Positions 45,173 through 57,400 of a stretch of 64,000 nt of DNA are shown here, piece by piece. Each line of letters opens with the position of its first letter. The stretch's first letter is position 1. This DNA is from Undaria pinnatifida (lineage: Eukaryota; Sar; Phaeophyceae; Laminariales; Alariaceae). The position numbers were made by a program, and so were the translations under genes. The stretch is taken from NCBI GenBank assembly GCA_012845835.1, contig JABAKD010000011.1:9548381-9612380 (forward strand), written 5' to 3'. The notes under the pieces were generated by a model, which worked only from the letters and a program-made list of their open reading frames with translations, was not told the DNA's origin and did not search any database.

Positions 45173-47290
45173 GTGACCAATAGGTCCGCGAATTGTCGAT
45201 CGATACCCTATTGTTTGACTAATAGATATCAATAGGTATGCGAAATTGTCGATCGATATCTATTGTTGCTTTGGCCACAGTAGGTATAAAGCCCTGTACA
45301 TGGTCTAGTGCATACGCCTGGTGATCTGTCCACAAGTTGGTGTATTGAATATCGATATTTCTTTTTTTAACCTGTATAATACGAACATGAAAGTGTCGAT
45401 GGATACCTATAATATTTCTTCGCCCAATAGGTTCAGAGGAATTGGTATGATTGATACCCTCGCAAGAGCAATGGTGGGGGAGAGGTGTTTCTGTTGTTCA
45501 ACAACAGCAGCAGCAGCTATCGATTGAAATCCTCACAAACCTATCTATTTTTAGAACTTCTATTTATGCCAGGTATTAATTACTATAGCGTAAATCTGCT
45601 GCTGTTTTGAAATAAAAGCCAAGAAGTAGGTCAAGGTACACATATTGCTATAACCCGAGGTATGCATTCAAAAAATAGCCTAGGGTATATACGGCATATA
45701 GGTATGTCGTTCTAAGCAATAGGGTATCTAGTCTATACATTTACAAGCAGTAGTAGTAGGTGGTATCGATCAAAACCCTTGCAAATATTGTTAAGTTAAT
45801 TTATTGTCAATAATAATAGATATCTCGATCGATACGTTGCGAGCCTATTGAATTGGGCAATAGGCGTCGATCGATACCCTTGAAAACCTATTACATTGAG
45901 CAAGAGGTGTCGATCGATCTCATCGCACACTCATCGCTTTAACTAATAGGTGGTATTGCTCAAACGGTAGCCTGTCGGGAGTCATTTTCAAATCATGTTG
46001 GTGCCCACAATACCTATCTCTCGATGTACACCTTTGCGAGGATATCGGTCGAGCACAATAGGCTATTGTGGTCACTGCCCTAACCCTGCTGTTGATTACA
46101 ATACCTCCTGTCGATAGACCCCGAAGCCGAGCTATTGCGCCCCGCGATAGGTATCGATCCTCCTAATTAATTGCCAATCTATTGACCCATCGCTTCAACC
46201 AATAAGGTGGTATTGATTGGTGGCGATAAAAAGGTATTGCTCAAACGGTAGCCTGTCGGGAGTCATTTTCAAATCATGTTGTTGGTGCTCAAAATACCTA
46301 TCTTTCGATATACACCTTTGCGAGGATATCGGTCCCACAATAGGCTATTGTGGTCACTGCCCTAACCTGGTCACTGCCCTAACCCTGCTGTTGATTACAA
46401 TACCTCCTGTCGATAGACCCCGAAGCCGAGCTATTGTGCCCCGCGATAGGTATCGATCCTCCTTATTAATTGCCAATCTATTGTTGGCCCAATAGCCTAT
46501 TCGATAGCAGGGTATTATCCAGGGTACAAGAAGGAACTGAACGCTCGCAAACAGGCCGCTCTGAAACACTGCAGGCTTGAGCTTCGCATCTTACACACAT
46601 AGTAACAGTAATCACCACCTTGTTGTTGGCACCGTCCACCTTAAGCTTACCAAGACACTAGAAGGACAGGCAGCGCCGTATTCGGGGATTCTCCGCTGGG
46701 CTGGAGGGGCATGCGGCGTGGATGATGAATGGCAAACTGAAGTTACTACTAGCTATTGTACCGAGACGCGCTGTCTTCGAGCACCTTTGCTTTCCAACAC
46801 TGAAACGAAAAAAAAATGGCGAAAGGTCTTCCACGTACCGATATAGACAATAATAATAGCGAGTTGTGTAAGGTCTGCCGATACCCATCGTCAGATGAAA
46901 CAATAGTTAAAGGTCTATCGATACGTGTTTTTCCGAAACAATAGATTTGGGGTAAAACTTCTATCGATACCTAGATCGTCCAAAACACAACAATAGGTTT
47001 GGGACGATAGGTATATCGATACCTATCATCGTTAGAAACAACAATAGGTTTCGTCTCTCGCAGTCCCAATAGTATATCGTGCCCGAACAGGCATGCTCTG
47101 GAAATTCCTTTCGATAGTTATTTCTATCAACGATAGGTTTTGATAGTGCACACAACATGCATGTCAATACGATATTGGCCGAACAATAGACCAACGTTCG
47201 AAGGTGTCAATCGATACCTAATGCCTGCCATACAAAAATATTTAAAAAGTGCCTATCTATACCTATCGCAAGCAACAATAATTGGCCTCG
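45173..47290. repeat. CGATACCTATTG repeat field, right part
   Basis: Dozens of blocks such as TCGATCGATACC, CGATAGGTATCGAT, ACAATAGGTTT and CTATTG occur in both orientations. The sequence is AT-richer than the genes. It includes a 281-bp near-identical duplication (next entry). No protein-coding potential. Confidence 0.75.
45950..46490. repeat. Recent tandem duplication, about 281 bp
   Basis: CAAACGGTAGCCTGTCGGGA occurs at 45,961 and 46,242, and the following 240 bases are almost identical, down to GATAGGTATCGATCCTCCT. The second copy has an additional 18-base doubling of TGGTCACTGCCCTAACC. Confidence 0.9.
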
Positions 47291-48165
47291 TGTTGGGATA
47301 AGATTGTAGTGGTACTCCGAGTGGGGATGCGTGTGGTTGGCGGTGTTGGGAAGCGTGCTCCCCATGGGTTCCGGTGTCTTTGGTTGGTCTCTCCTCATGG
47401 TTCGCTGGATAGACCCAAAAGCTTATGCATTATTTCCTCTACATTGAACTCTAAAAGACAGACATAACAGGGCTGCAGGGTAGCGCCGAGTAGCGCAGGG
47501 TAGAGCAGGGTAGCGCAGGTAGTGAGACGAGGGGCGTCCTGCTTGTCCCATCATCGTCACCTACATTACCGCCCATCTATAATGGCCTTGACGTGAATGT
47601 GACATCAAATATCACGTCGTGGTTTCACCTCAACCATGACACGGTTTCACGTCGAATTTATAAACCGTCCTTCTACGGAGGGCACTCCATTACGGGATCC
47701 TTGTTGTTGTTGTTGTTGTTTGCTCACATTAACTCTTGTAAAAAATCTAGATCGATTGTCTACTCGTATATTGACCTGGAACCTATTGCCCAGGGTGGGG
47801 TCATATATAGCGCCAGTATCAGTGGACCAGCCGGGAACACCGGTACCATGGCGACAACTGGCACGACTCCTTACCCTCCACCACTGGTCGAATCCCCATC
47901 TTAAAGCGATATCACAGGCACAGCAGTAGCAGGCAGCCGGCACTACTACTAATAATACTTAACCAGCACTATTATAGAGAAAACCACCTACGATGCTGTA
48001 CCAGAGTACCGTGATTTCCACTTTGAACGGAAATTTTAAGGACCGTGTAAATTCAATATTAAAAATAATACAATCATTACATTTCAGTCCAAGGTGGTAC
48101 ACGGATGAAATTAATTGATATTTTTTGCTTTTTTTGCAAGATATTGCTTCGTACGAATAGTCTAA
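47291..48165. other. Intergenic DNA upstream of the second gene
   Basis: No supported gene. A short GCAGGGTAGC-type minisatellite lies at 47,470-47,520 and a TTG run at 47,701-47,720. Confidence 0.4.
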
Positions 48166-48187
48166 TAGTCTAGTCTAGACTAGACTA
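48166..48187. repeat. Perfect 22-nt palindrome
   Basis: TAGTCTAGTCT followed directly by its reverse complement AGACTAGACTA. It lies about 245 bp upstream of the second gene's ATG. It may be a binding site, a cruciform, or chance in a CTAG-rich spot. Confidence 0.9.
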
Positions 48188-48431
48188 TACATGGTGTAAT
48201 AAACAAAGACGAAATTGCTGCCGTTGGACTTTTTTTTTTTTTTCCACCACGCGTGTTTGTTCTTTGAGATCTTGAGGCTGCTGTGCACACTAAAACGCAA
48301 TTTCACTTTTTCTGCGTGCCTGCCACCACCTCACCTTACGTCTCTGCTACAACAATCAGAGAGAGAGAGAGTGCCAGACACCGGCGCAACTGCAGAAGAT
48401 CTCGCATACGACAGCAGAACAGTCAGTCATC

Positions 48432-51400
48432 ATGACCACCACCATGTTCCCTTCCACCTCCAGCACTGCGTCATCTGCTCGCCTCGCGGCTGGGAACACA
48501 AAGCAAATACAGACATGGCAGGGGCGGCAGCAGGATGAAGATGCTGCGGCATCCCTTGTTGCCCTGTACGACGAGCTGGTGGAGTATCAGGTGTGGGCAC
48601 ATACTGAGAGGGGGGGTAACTAAGCTAGCCCTCTCGCGCTATAGACTAATATCCGAGAAATGGCATCAGCAACGTAGTAGATACCAGGTAGCTATTAATA
48701 GAGCAGTTTTTCGGCATCCCGAGAAGGCTCCGCACAGACTCTCAATCATATAGCAACAGGTGGATCGGTTGTAAAAGAGAGCACGGCCGGGGGTTTGTTG
48801 CCGTTGTCCTTTATGCGGGCGGTGGCGAGTGTCTCTAGCATACACCGAGCGCTGCTACTCTGCTACTATTGTAGAGGGAGGGTAGTCCTCCCACCATCCA
48901 AAAGATGAGGCATCGCGGCAAAAAGTTCAGATGGCTTTCAGTTTCGAGATCGCGAGAGAAAAGGGCTCCACGCAGATCCACACCCCTAAAGAGGAATCGA
49001 GGCTAACGAGAGCAGCGGGCGGGCGGGTCTGTCGATGTGGAAAAATCAATACTTCGAAGTACATGCATATTGTAGAGAGAGCGGTAATATACAGCTGCAG
49101 TCACGATCATTGTTGTTGCGGTTGTGCTCTTTGGGGAAGCGGTTGCAGGCGCCGCCCCTATCGTGCTACCGCTGCCGCCATGGCTCAGGTATAACAAATA
49201 ACGATTACCCCTATTAGCTTGCCTCCATGTGAATGTCATCTGCTACTACACTGCGTGCATGCAAGCGATATTGTACTGGGTGGTGTAGACAGCACAACAG
49301 ATGTGAAGAGCGCAGTCGGTACAAAGGTACTATCTGTGCTGTTGTAGCTTTTTCGACGAACAACGAGGAAACGGTAAGTACGCTTGTGCAACTGAGTGAG
49401 ATCATCATGTTTTTTTGTCTAGTTTTCTGGTTGACAAGGTGTGCGCGTATCCTTGGTGTTTTCAGTTGTTGTGCTTGTGCTTGCAGCTTGCTCCTCCCGT
49501 GTGCCCTCCAGCCCCCCCAGAAAAACTTGGGAAGCAACCGCGGCTCCCTCCCCGTCCCGCCACACCCTCACCCCCAGGAAAACAAGACCGCCCCCTACAA
49601 CAACAACCGCGGTGATAATGGTGAAGGCTCCCTCTTCGACAGTATTATGGCAGGAATCGAGAAGGAACACGAGCAGCACCTCAGCGACGAGCGGCACCAC
49701 GGGCGCCTACGCCCGCAGCACCTGCAGACGCTGCACGATCCGCATGAGGAGCAGCACCAACAGCAACACCAGCAACACCAGCAGCAGCATCAGCAAGTAG
49801 TTTCCGCCTCTGCCCCTCACGCTGACTCGTCCGAGCTTATCGGAGGCAAGCGCTCGGTGCGGCCTTCATTGCCCTCGGAGCAGAAGCAGCAGCAGCACCA
49901 CCACCTCCAGCAGTCTCCCCCCCAGGGGCAGCATCATGAGAGGGAGGAGGGGGAGAGTGGGGAGATGGATCCGCCCGCCGCCGCTGCCGTCCCTGACAAG
50001 CCGGTGGGGGGGATTTTCGGAGACAAAGCAGTGATCGACGCCTACGAGTGCGCGATGGAGAAAAGCATGAAGAACGCGGAAGACACCAAGGACGCGCTAT
50101 CTCGGATGATACCAAGGGTCATCCGAAACCAGGTGCGTGCAGTACAGTACTGGCTCTATGATAAGAACCCGTGATGTTGTATTTTAAGTTTTAATTAATA
50201 AATGGGTGCATTTCTTGTTCTTGAGAAAGGGTGCGTCGTGCACTAACTTCAGTACTATCTAACAGATGTCCAATTTCTTATTCTGAGGGACCTGTAGTTT
50301 TTTCTTTCTGCCTTTAGAAGTTTCTTGGGGGGGTCTTTACGTTAGACGGCCGGGGGTTCCCATACATCTGTAGAAATGAAGGATATAGACTATTTATATA
50401 TATATCCTACCCGGTACCAGCAAGGATGTTAGACAAAACAGCACAGGACATCTATTGTAATAAGAAATCGAAATACCGGCCCAGTCGGGGCTTCTTTTTT
50501 GGGACAGGGTGCGTTCTTCATCAACTTTGGTATGCTCTAGCGACTCCCAGATTCTTAGTATTTACCTGTCAATATCAGCCCCCCTCTCTATTTATCTACC
50601 TAATTATGATTAGTTGCCCTGCACAGTTCTTATCAATGGTGGTCCTTCGATAGGGCCGGTTGAGTAGTGCCGGTTGCCCGCTATAGTGCCTGTGAAATTG
50701 CTTGGCACAAATGGGAACAACAACAATTTCAGTAATAGATAAGAACACAAAATGAAGATATAAAACGAAAGAAAGAAAAAGAAAGAGCAAAAAACAAAGA
50801 AAAAAGAAAAAAAAGCAAATAAGAAATACGAAGCTACGTCGTAAATAAAAAAGAAAAAGGTAGATATAAAAAACAAAGAGAAAAAAAATACAACCCCGAG
50901 CATGAGGCAACATCAATATCATACCAGGTACAGCAGTGTACCGGAGACATAATGGACGCACGGGGGGAAGCAAGTCAAGGCCCCGAAAAAACAAATTATA
51001 CCGCAGCAAGCAGGAGTGTTGTATACATAGTAGATACCTGGTTGGAGTATAGCAGTACACCTACCTGTTAGCATTAGTAAACGATCACGAAGAAAGCCGG
51101 GCTGAGATTGACAGGAAGATAAGAAATTTTGGGGGGTCGTTGTACTAAGTTAGTGTAGAACGTACCCTTTCACAAAAAATAACTAATTTATTCTGGGATA
51201 GTTTTCCTGTTTCTTGCTGAGTGTCCTGTACTCCGTGCTCTGGTCTTTTCCAAGGGGCAATCAAGGGCGTCAGCCAACCACAGTTAATACTGCCGTAGGC
51301 TGCACCTGGTCCATTTTGACTCTAAAAACAGATTCATATACTTAAATCAAGTAATAAGCAGCTCACCATAGAATACGAACCACACGCAATACGCCAACCG

Positions 51401-54400
51401 ACCTCAAAGCGGAAAACGTGTTCTTGTTTCTTTTTCAATATTAGAGTGCTGCTGTACCAGCTACTACTGTCCATTGGACCAGTGCCAACAGAACCCTCCT
51501 CTTGTGTGACCCAATGACTATTCCCAATGCTTCTTTTTCGCGGTTGGTCGCGCGGTCACCTGCCCTGTGAACAGGTCGAAAATGAGCAAGGATGGAGAAA
51601 GGTAATTGGCCTCATGCACACCTCTGGCGTACAGCTCACGGCCGACAACGCCTGGCTGACGGCCGCTAACCACACCCTCCAGGCGGACAACTACGCCCTG
51701 GAGCGGAAGCTCCGGGACCTGGAGAACGGGATGACGATGGCGGTGGCTGAGCGAGACTTCTTAGCTCTTAAACTTGCGGAGTTCGGTGTTGAGTCGCCGA
51801 CCAGACACATTGGAAACTTCGACATGTGCAGCACCAACGGCAACCACGATATGAACAACAACACCCCCGGCAAAAGCAACGACAGCTACATAAACAGCAA
51901 CGCCGACGCTAACGGCAACCACGGCAACAACGACGGAAGCTGCTGCATGGATGCAGGCTACTCGAGTCCATACGACTTGCGTGCCCTCGTTTCTCTGGCG
52001 GCAACCACCACGCCTCTGCCGCCATTGGAGATGACCACGGCAGCATCCCCGAGCCCAGTGGCTCTTCGCGCCCTCGCCTCTTTGGCCGCGACCACCACAC
52101 CGCTGCCGTTGCTGGCAACCGCGACGACTACGGCAACCCCTTCAAGGAGCCCAGTGGCTATGCGTTTGCTCGCGGCATTAGCGGCAGCCACCACGCCACT
52201 GCCGTCGGCAACGACCACAACTGCGACCACGAACGCGACCACGACCCCTTCGATTAATCCAGTCGTTCTGCGGTTCCTCGCGTCGTTGGCGGCGACCACC
52301 ACGCCACTGCCAGTTCTGTCAACAACGACCGCGGCAGCCCCTGTCGCCCACGCCACGCCCACCGCCACCCCCATGCGGATGTCACCAAACGACGACAACG
52401 AAGAGCAGCAGCGCGTTAAGGGGACCAAGCGCATGCCCCCAACGCCAGTCGCCGTCGCCGCCACCCCCGCCACCTCGACCACCCCTAGCATGGTCGCCGC
52501 TACCGCCGCCCCCACCATCACCGCCGTCCCTGCCGTCCTCCCCACTCCCACCGTCGCTGCCACCCCTGCCCCTGCCACCACCGTCGCTACGCCCACCCCC
52601 ACGCGAGAGCTGTTTACCAACGAGATCCGCAGTGGAAAGGTCACGGGATACTCGAGCGGGGGGCGTGCCCCTTGGGTCGGGGTTGGGGTCGGGGGCGCCC
52701 TCTTCTCCTCGCCACTGGTCGCTTCATCGGCTGAGAAGCAAACTACTGCCGCTAGGCGCGCCGCCGCGGACACGCAGTCTCCGTTGTCGGCGATACCCAC
52801 CAATGCGATGCGCCAAGCAGTGCCGTCTACCGTGACCAAGGGGAGGAAGGCCACGGCATGCCCCGCCTCGCCTGGCTTTGCGTCTCTGATAAGGTACGGT
52901 ACTTATAGGGTATGGTTTGCCTTGTTTCAGCCGCCACGCCTACTATACGTGCTGATTTTGTTTCCTTCAAGTTAAGGCTTCTTGTTTCAAGTTTCCGACG
53001 CTGTTCGGTGAAAGGGCCAGGGAAAAGGAATTAAGATTACGATTAACGCTGCTTTTTGGCGGGCGCCATATAACTCCCGATGTCCGATACGAGACTTTTC
53101 AGTGCAATGCAGTAGGCGTACGATCGAGAGCGCGTGGTTTTCGTGACGTTTTATACGTTTCGTTTTATAAGGGTGATGAAGCGAGTGCGTGATCTTCGTC
53201 AGTCATATTCGAAGTAAATTTCAGGTGGATTTGATGAAGATTTTTACCCCCCCCTCCCCCCCCCAGCCGCCTCCCTCCTGAGCAAGACCCCTTTTATCTT
53301 CACTCCTCCTGCTCTTGCCGCTTCTAAGAAATACCTGGTACAACATATCCAATCCAACATGTAACACCTCTCCCCGATAAAACAAGCCTTGTTCACTCGC
53401 CCTCGCCCCCGGCCACCTTGTGTTTGTTTGTCGCCCTGCCTCCTCTTTTCCAGGAGCACCGAAAGTTCCAAGGCAGCGGCGAGGCCAGCAGCGGAGACGG
53501 CGGCCAAGGGGATCGTGCCCGCCTATAGGAGGGTGCAAGGAGGCCGAACTTCCGTCGCAGAGAAGGAAGGGGCGAAGCGACTGAGGTACGATGTCTTCAT
53601 AGCGCGGTGACACTGAAACAGTGCTGTGTCGCCTGTTCTATTATATGGTACCGTGCGTACGCTGATAACTAGATCATATATACGGCAGACCAGTACGCTG
53701 CGCCAAATCAATGGCGATATTTCGTTGGCTGAACGGTGATGATACTTTGTTGACTTAACGGTGACATTACTGCATCTCGATCTTTGACTCATGCCGAGAA
53801 AGGAATGCCCTTGTGTTTTGTGAGGCTGTTGACCGTGGGGAACTTTATACTTGTTGTTCAACCAAAAACTGATTGCTTGCTGCGAGCAAAACGTGAAGCA
53901 GGTTCAACGCGATGAAGAATTTTACGGGATTGCCTCTAATCTTAGTTTGCTGTCTTTGCACGTTTTGGCCAGCTCCCCCTCTTCTCGGAACTCAGACCAG
54001 GGGTCACATAGCAGGCTCGCCCCTCCCGTTCCCCCCCTTAAGGGTGCATACCTTATTTTTGATGGCGAGATGAGTTAAGATTTGTTTTTCTCGCCAACTA
54101 GCTTCGAATTTTCCATACACCCGTGCTAGTCACGTATTATCAAAAGAATTTTTCCTTGGAGATCTCCTCGAGCTCGCGAAATCGACTTCACTTAGTATTA
54201 ATATTATTAGTAGCATCAATTAATAGTATTAGTAGTTACGAGGTAATCGACGCATAGTATTAGTATTAGTAGTTATGAGGATATCGACGCATAGTATTAG
54301 TAGTATTAGTATTTATGAGGTAATCGACGCATGGTATTAGTAGTATTAGTAGTTAGGTTTTTCATCTGTGGGGTAGCAGTTAAATTTTTGTCCAAATCAG

Positions 54401-57400
54401 TTTTTTTCACCAGGAGAGATCTTAAGCTCCCCAATCGAGGAAATCTGAGGGAAAAGATGGTGCACCTCCGTCGTAGCACGCGTCAAAACCCGATGGGCAA
54501 TACCTTGACCTAGACATACAAAAGTCATAATTGAATACTAAAAAAATAGACGATTTGGGTTAAGCCCGGAAATTCAGAAAATATTTGTGCCAGGAGGTGC
54601 CACCTCTACCGTAGCGCGCGTCGTCAGTCATAAACGACCTGGCCAAAAAGAGGTACCGTACCCCTATGGTAGCAGTGACGAGGTTTACCACCAGACTAGA
54701 CGAACTGGCCACAAAGAGGTACCGTACCGCTATGGGAGCAGTGGCGAGGTTTACCACTAGACTCGACCAACTGGCCAAAAAAAGGTACGGTACCCCCCAT
54801 GGTAGCAGTGACGAGGTTTACAACTAGACTAGGCCAACTGGCCAAAAAGATGTACAGCAGTATCCCCTATGGTAGCAGTGACGAGGTTTACCACCAGACT
54901 AGACCAACTGGCCAAAAAGAGGTACCGTACCCTTATGGTAGCAGTGACGAGGTTTACCACCAGACTAAACCAACTGACCAAAAAGAGATGTCGTACCCCC
55001 TATGGTAGCAGTGACGACGTTTACCACCAGATTAGACCAACTGGCCCAAACGAGGTACTGTACCTCTATGTTAGCAGTGACGAGGTTTACCACCAGACTA
55101 GACCAACTGACCAAAAAGAGGTACGGTACCCCCCATGGTAGCGGTGACGAGGTACGCCACTAGACTAGACCAAGAAGTGACCAAAAAGAGGCACCGTACC
55201 CCTACGGAAGCAGTGACGAGGTTTACCACTAGACTAGACCGCACCCACCAGAAAGAGGTACTGTACCTCTACGGTAGTAGTGGCGAGGTTTACCACTAGA
55301 CTAGACCAACTGCCCAAAAGGAGGTACAACTACACTCCTACGATAGCAGTGACGAGGTTTACCACTAGACTAGACCAACTGGCAAAAAAAGGTACGGTAC
55401 CCGTATGGTAGCAATGACGAGATGTACAACTAGACTCGACCAACTGGCCAAAAAGAGGTACCGTGCCCCTATGTTAGCAGTGACGAGGTTTACCACCAGA
55501 CTAGAGCAACTAGCCAAAAAGAGATACTGTAGCAGTGACAAAGGTTTACCACTAAACTAGACGAACTGGCCAAGAAGAGGTATTGTACCCCCTACGGTAG
55601 CAGCGACGAGGTTTATCACTAGACGAGACCAACGAGCCAAAAAGAGGCACCGTACCCCTACGGAAGCAGTGACGAGGTTTACCACTAGACTAGACCGCAC
55701 CGGCCAGAAAGAGGTACTGTACCTCTACGGTAGCAGTGGCGAAGTTTACCACTAGACTAGACCAACTGCCCAAAAAGAGGTACAACCACACTCCTGCGGT
55801 AGCAGTGACGAGGTTTACCACTAGACTAGACAAACTGGCCAAAAAAGGTACGGTACCCCCATGGTAGCAGTGGCGAGATTCACAATTAGACTAGACCAAC
55901 TGGCCAAAAAGAGGTACCGTGCCGCTATGTTAGCAGTGACGAGCTTTACCACTAGACTAGGGCAACTGGCCAAAAAGAGATACTGCACTTTTACGGTAGC
56001 AGTGACGAGGTTTACCACTAGACTAGACCAACTGGCCAAGAAGAGGTACTGTGCCCCGTACGGAAGCAGCGACGAGGTTTACCACTAGACGAGACCAACG
56101 AGCCAAAAAGGGGCACTGTACCCCTATGTTAGCAGTGACGAGGTTTACCACTAGACGAGACCAACGAGCCAAAAAGAGGCACTGTACCCCTACGTTAGCA
56201 GTGACGAGGTTTACCACTAGACGAGACCAACGAGCCAAAAAGAGGCACTGTACCCCTACGTTAGCAGTGACGAGGTTTACCACTAGACCGGACCAACTGG
56301 CCAAAAAGAGATACTGTACCCCCTGTGGCAGCAGTGACGACGTTTACCACTAGACTAGACCAACTGGACAAATAGAGGTACTGTGCCTCTATGGTAGCCG
56401 TGACGAGGTTTATCGCCAGACTAGACCAACTGACCTACAAGAGGTACGGTACCCCCCATGGTAGCAGTGACGAGGTACGCCACTAGACTGGACCAAGTGG
56501 CCAAAAAGAGGCACCGTACCCCTATGTTAGCAGTGACGAGGTTTACCACTAGACTCGACCAACTGGCCAAAATAGGTACGGTACCCCTATGTTAGCAGTG
56601 ACGAGATTACCACTAGACTCGACCAACTGGCCAAATAGAGGTACCGTACCCCTGTGTTAGCAGTGACGAGGTTTACCACTAGACTCGACCAACGGGCCAA
56701 AAAGAGGCACTGTACCCCTATGTTAGCAGTGACGAGATTTACCACTAGACCGGACCAACTGGCCAAAAAGAGGTACCGTACCCCCTATGGTAGCAGTGAC
56801 GAGGTTTACCACCAGACTAGACCAACTGGCCCAAAAGAGGCACTTTACCTCTATGTTAACAGTGACGACGTTTACCACCAGACTAGACCAACTGACCAAA
56901 AAGAGGTACGGTACCCCCCATGGTAGCAGTGACAAGATACGCCACTAGACTAGACCAAGTGACCAAAAAGAGGCACCGTACCCCTACGGAAGCAGTGACG
57001 AGGTTCACCACTAGACTAGACCGCACCGGCTAGAAAGAGGTACTGTACCTCTACGGTAGCAGTGGCGAGGTTTACCACTAGGCTAGACCAACTTGCCAAA
57101 AAGGGGTACTATTAATACCACACTTCCACGGTAGCAGGGACGAGATTTACCACTAGACTAGACCAACTGGCCAAAAAATGTACCGTACCCCTATGTTAGC
57201 AGTGACGAGGTTTACCACTAGACTAGAGCAACTGTCCAAAAAGAGGTACTGTACCCCTACGGTAGCAGTGACGAGGTTTACGACTAGACTAGACGAAGTG
57301 GCCAAATAGAGGTATTGTACCCCCTACGGTAGCAACGAAGAGGTTTACCACTAGACAAGACCAACGGGCCAAAAAGAGGCACTGTACCCCTATGTAAGCA

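Noticed and set aside
49233-49511. 5' extension of exon 2 of the second gene
   Set aside because: The frame is open but not protein-like. A phase-0 acceptor at 49,511 joins exactly to the donor after 48,590, though a small extra exon here cannot be excluded.
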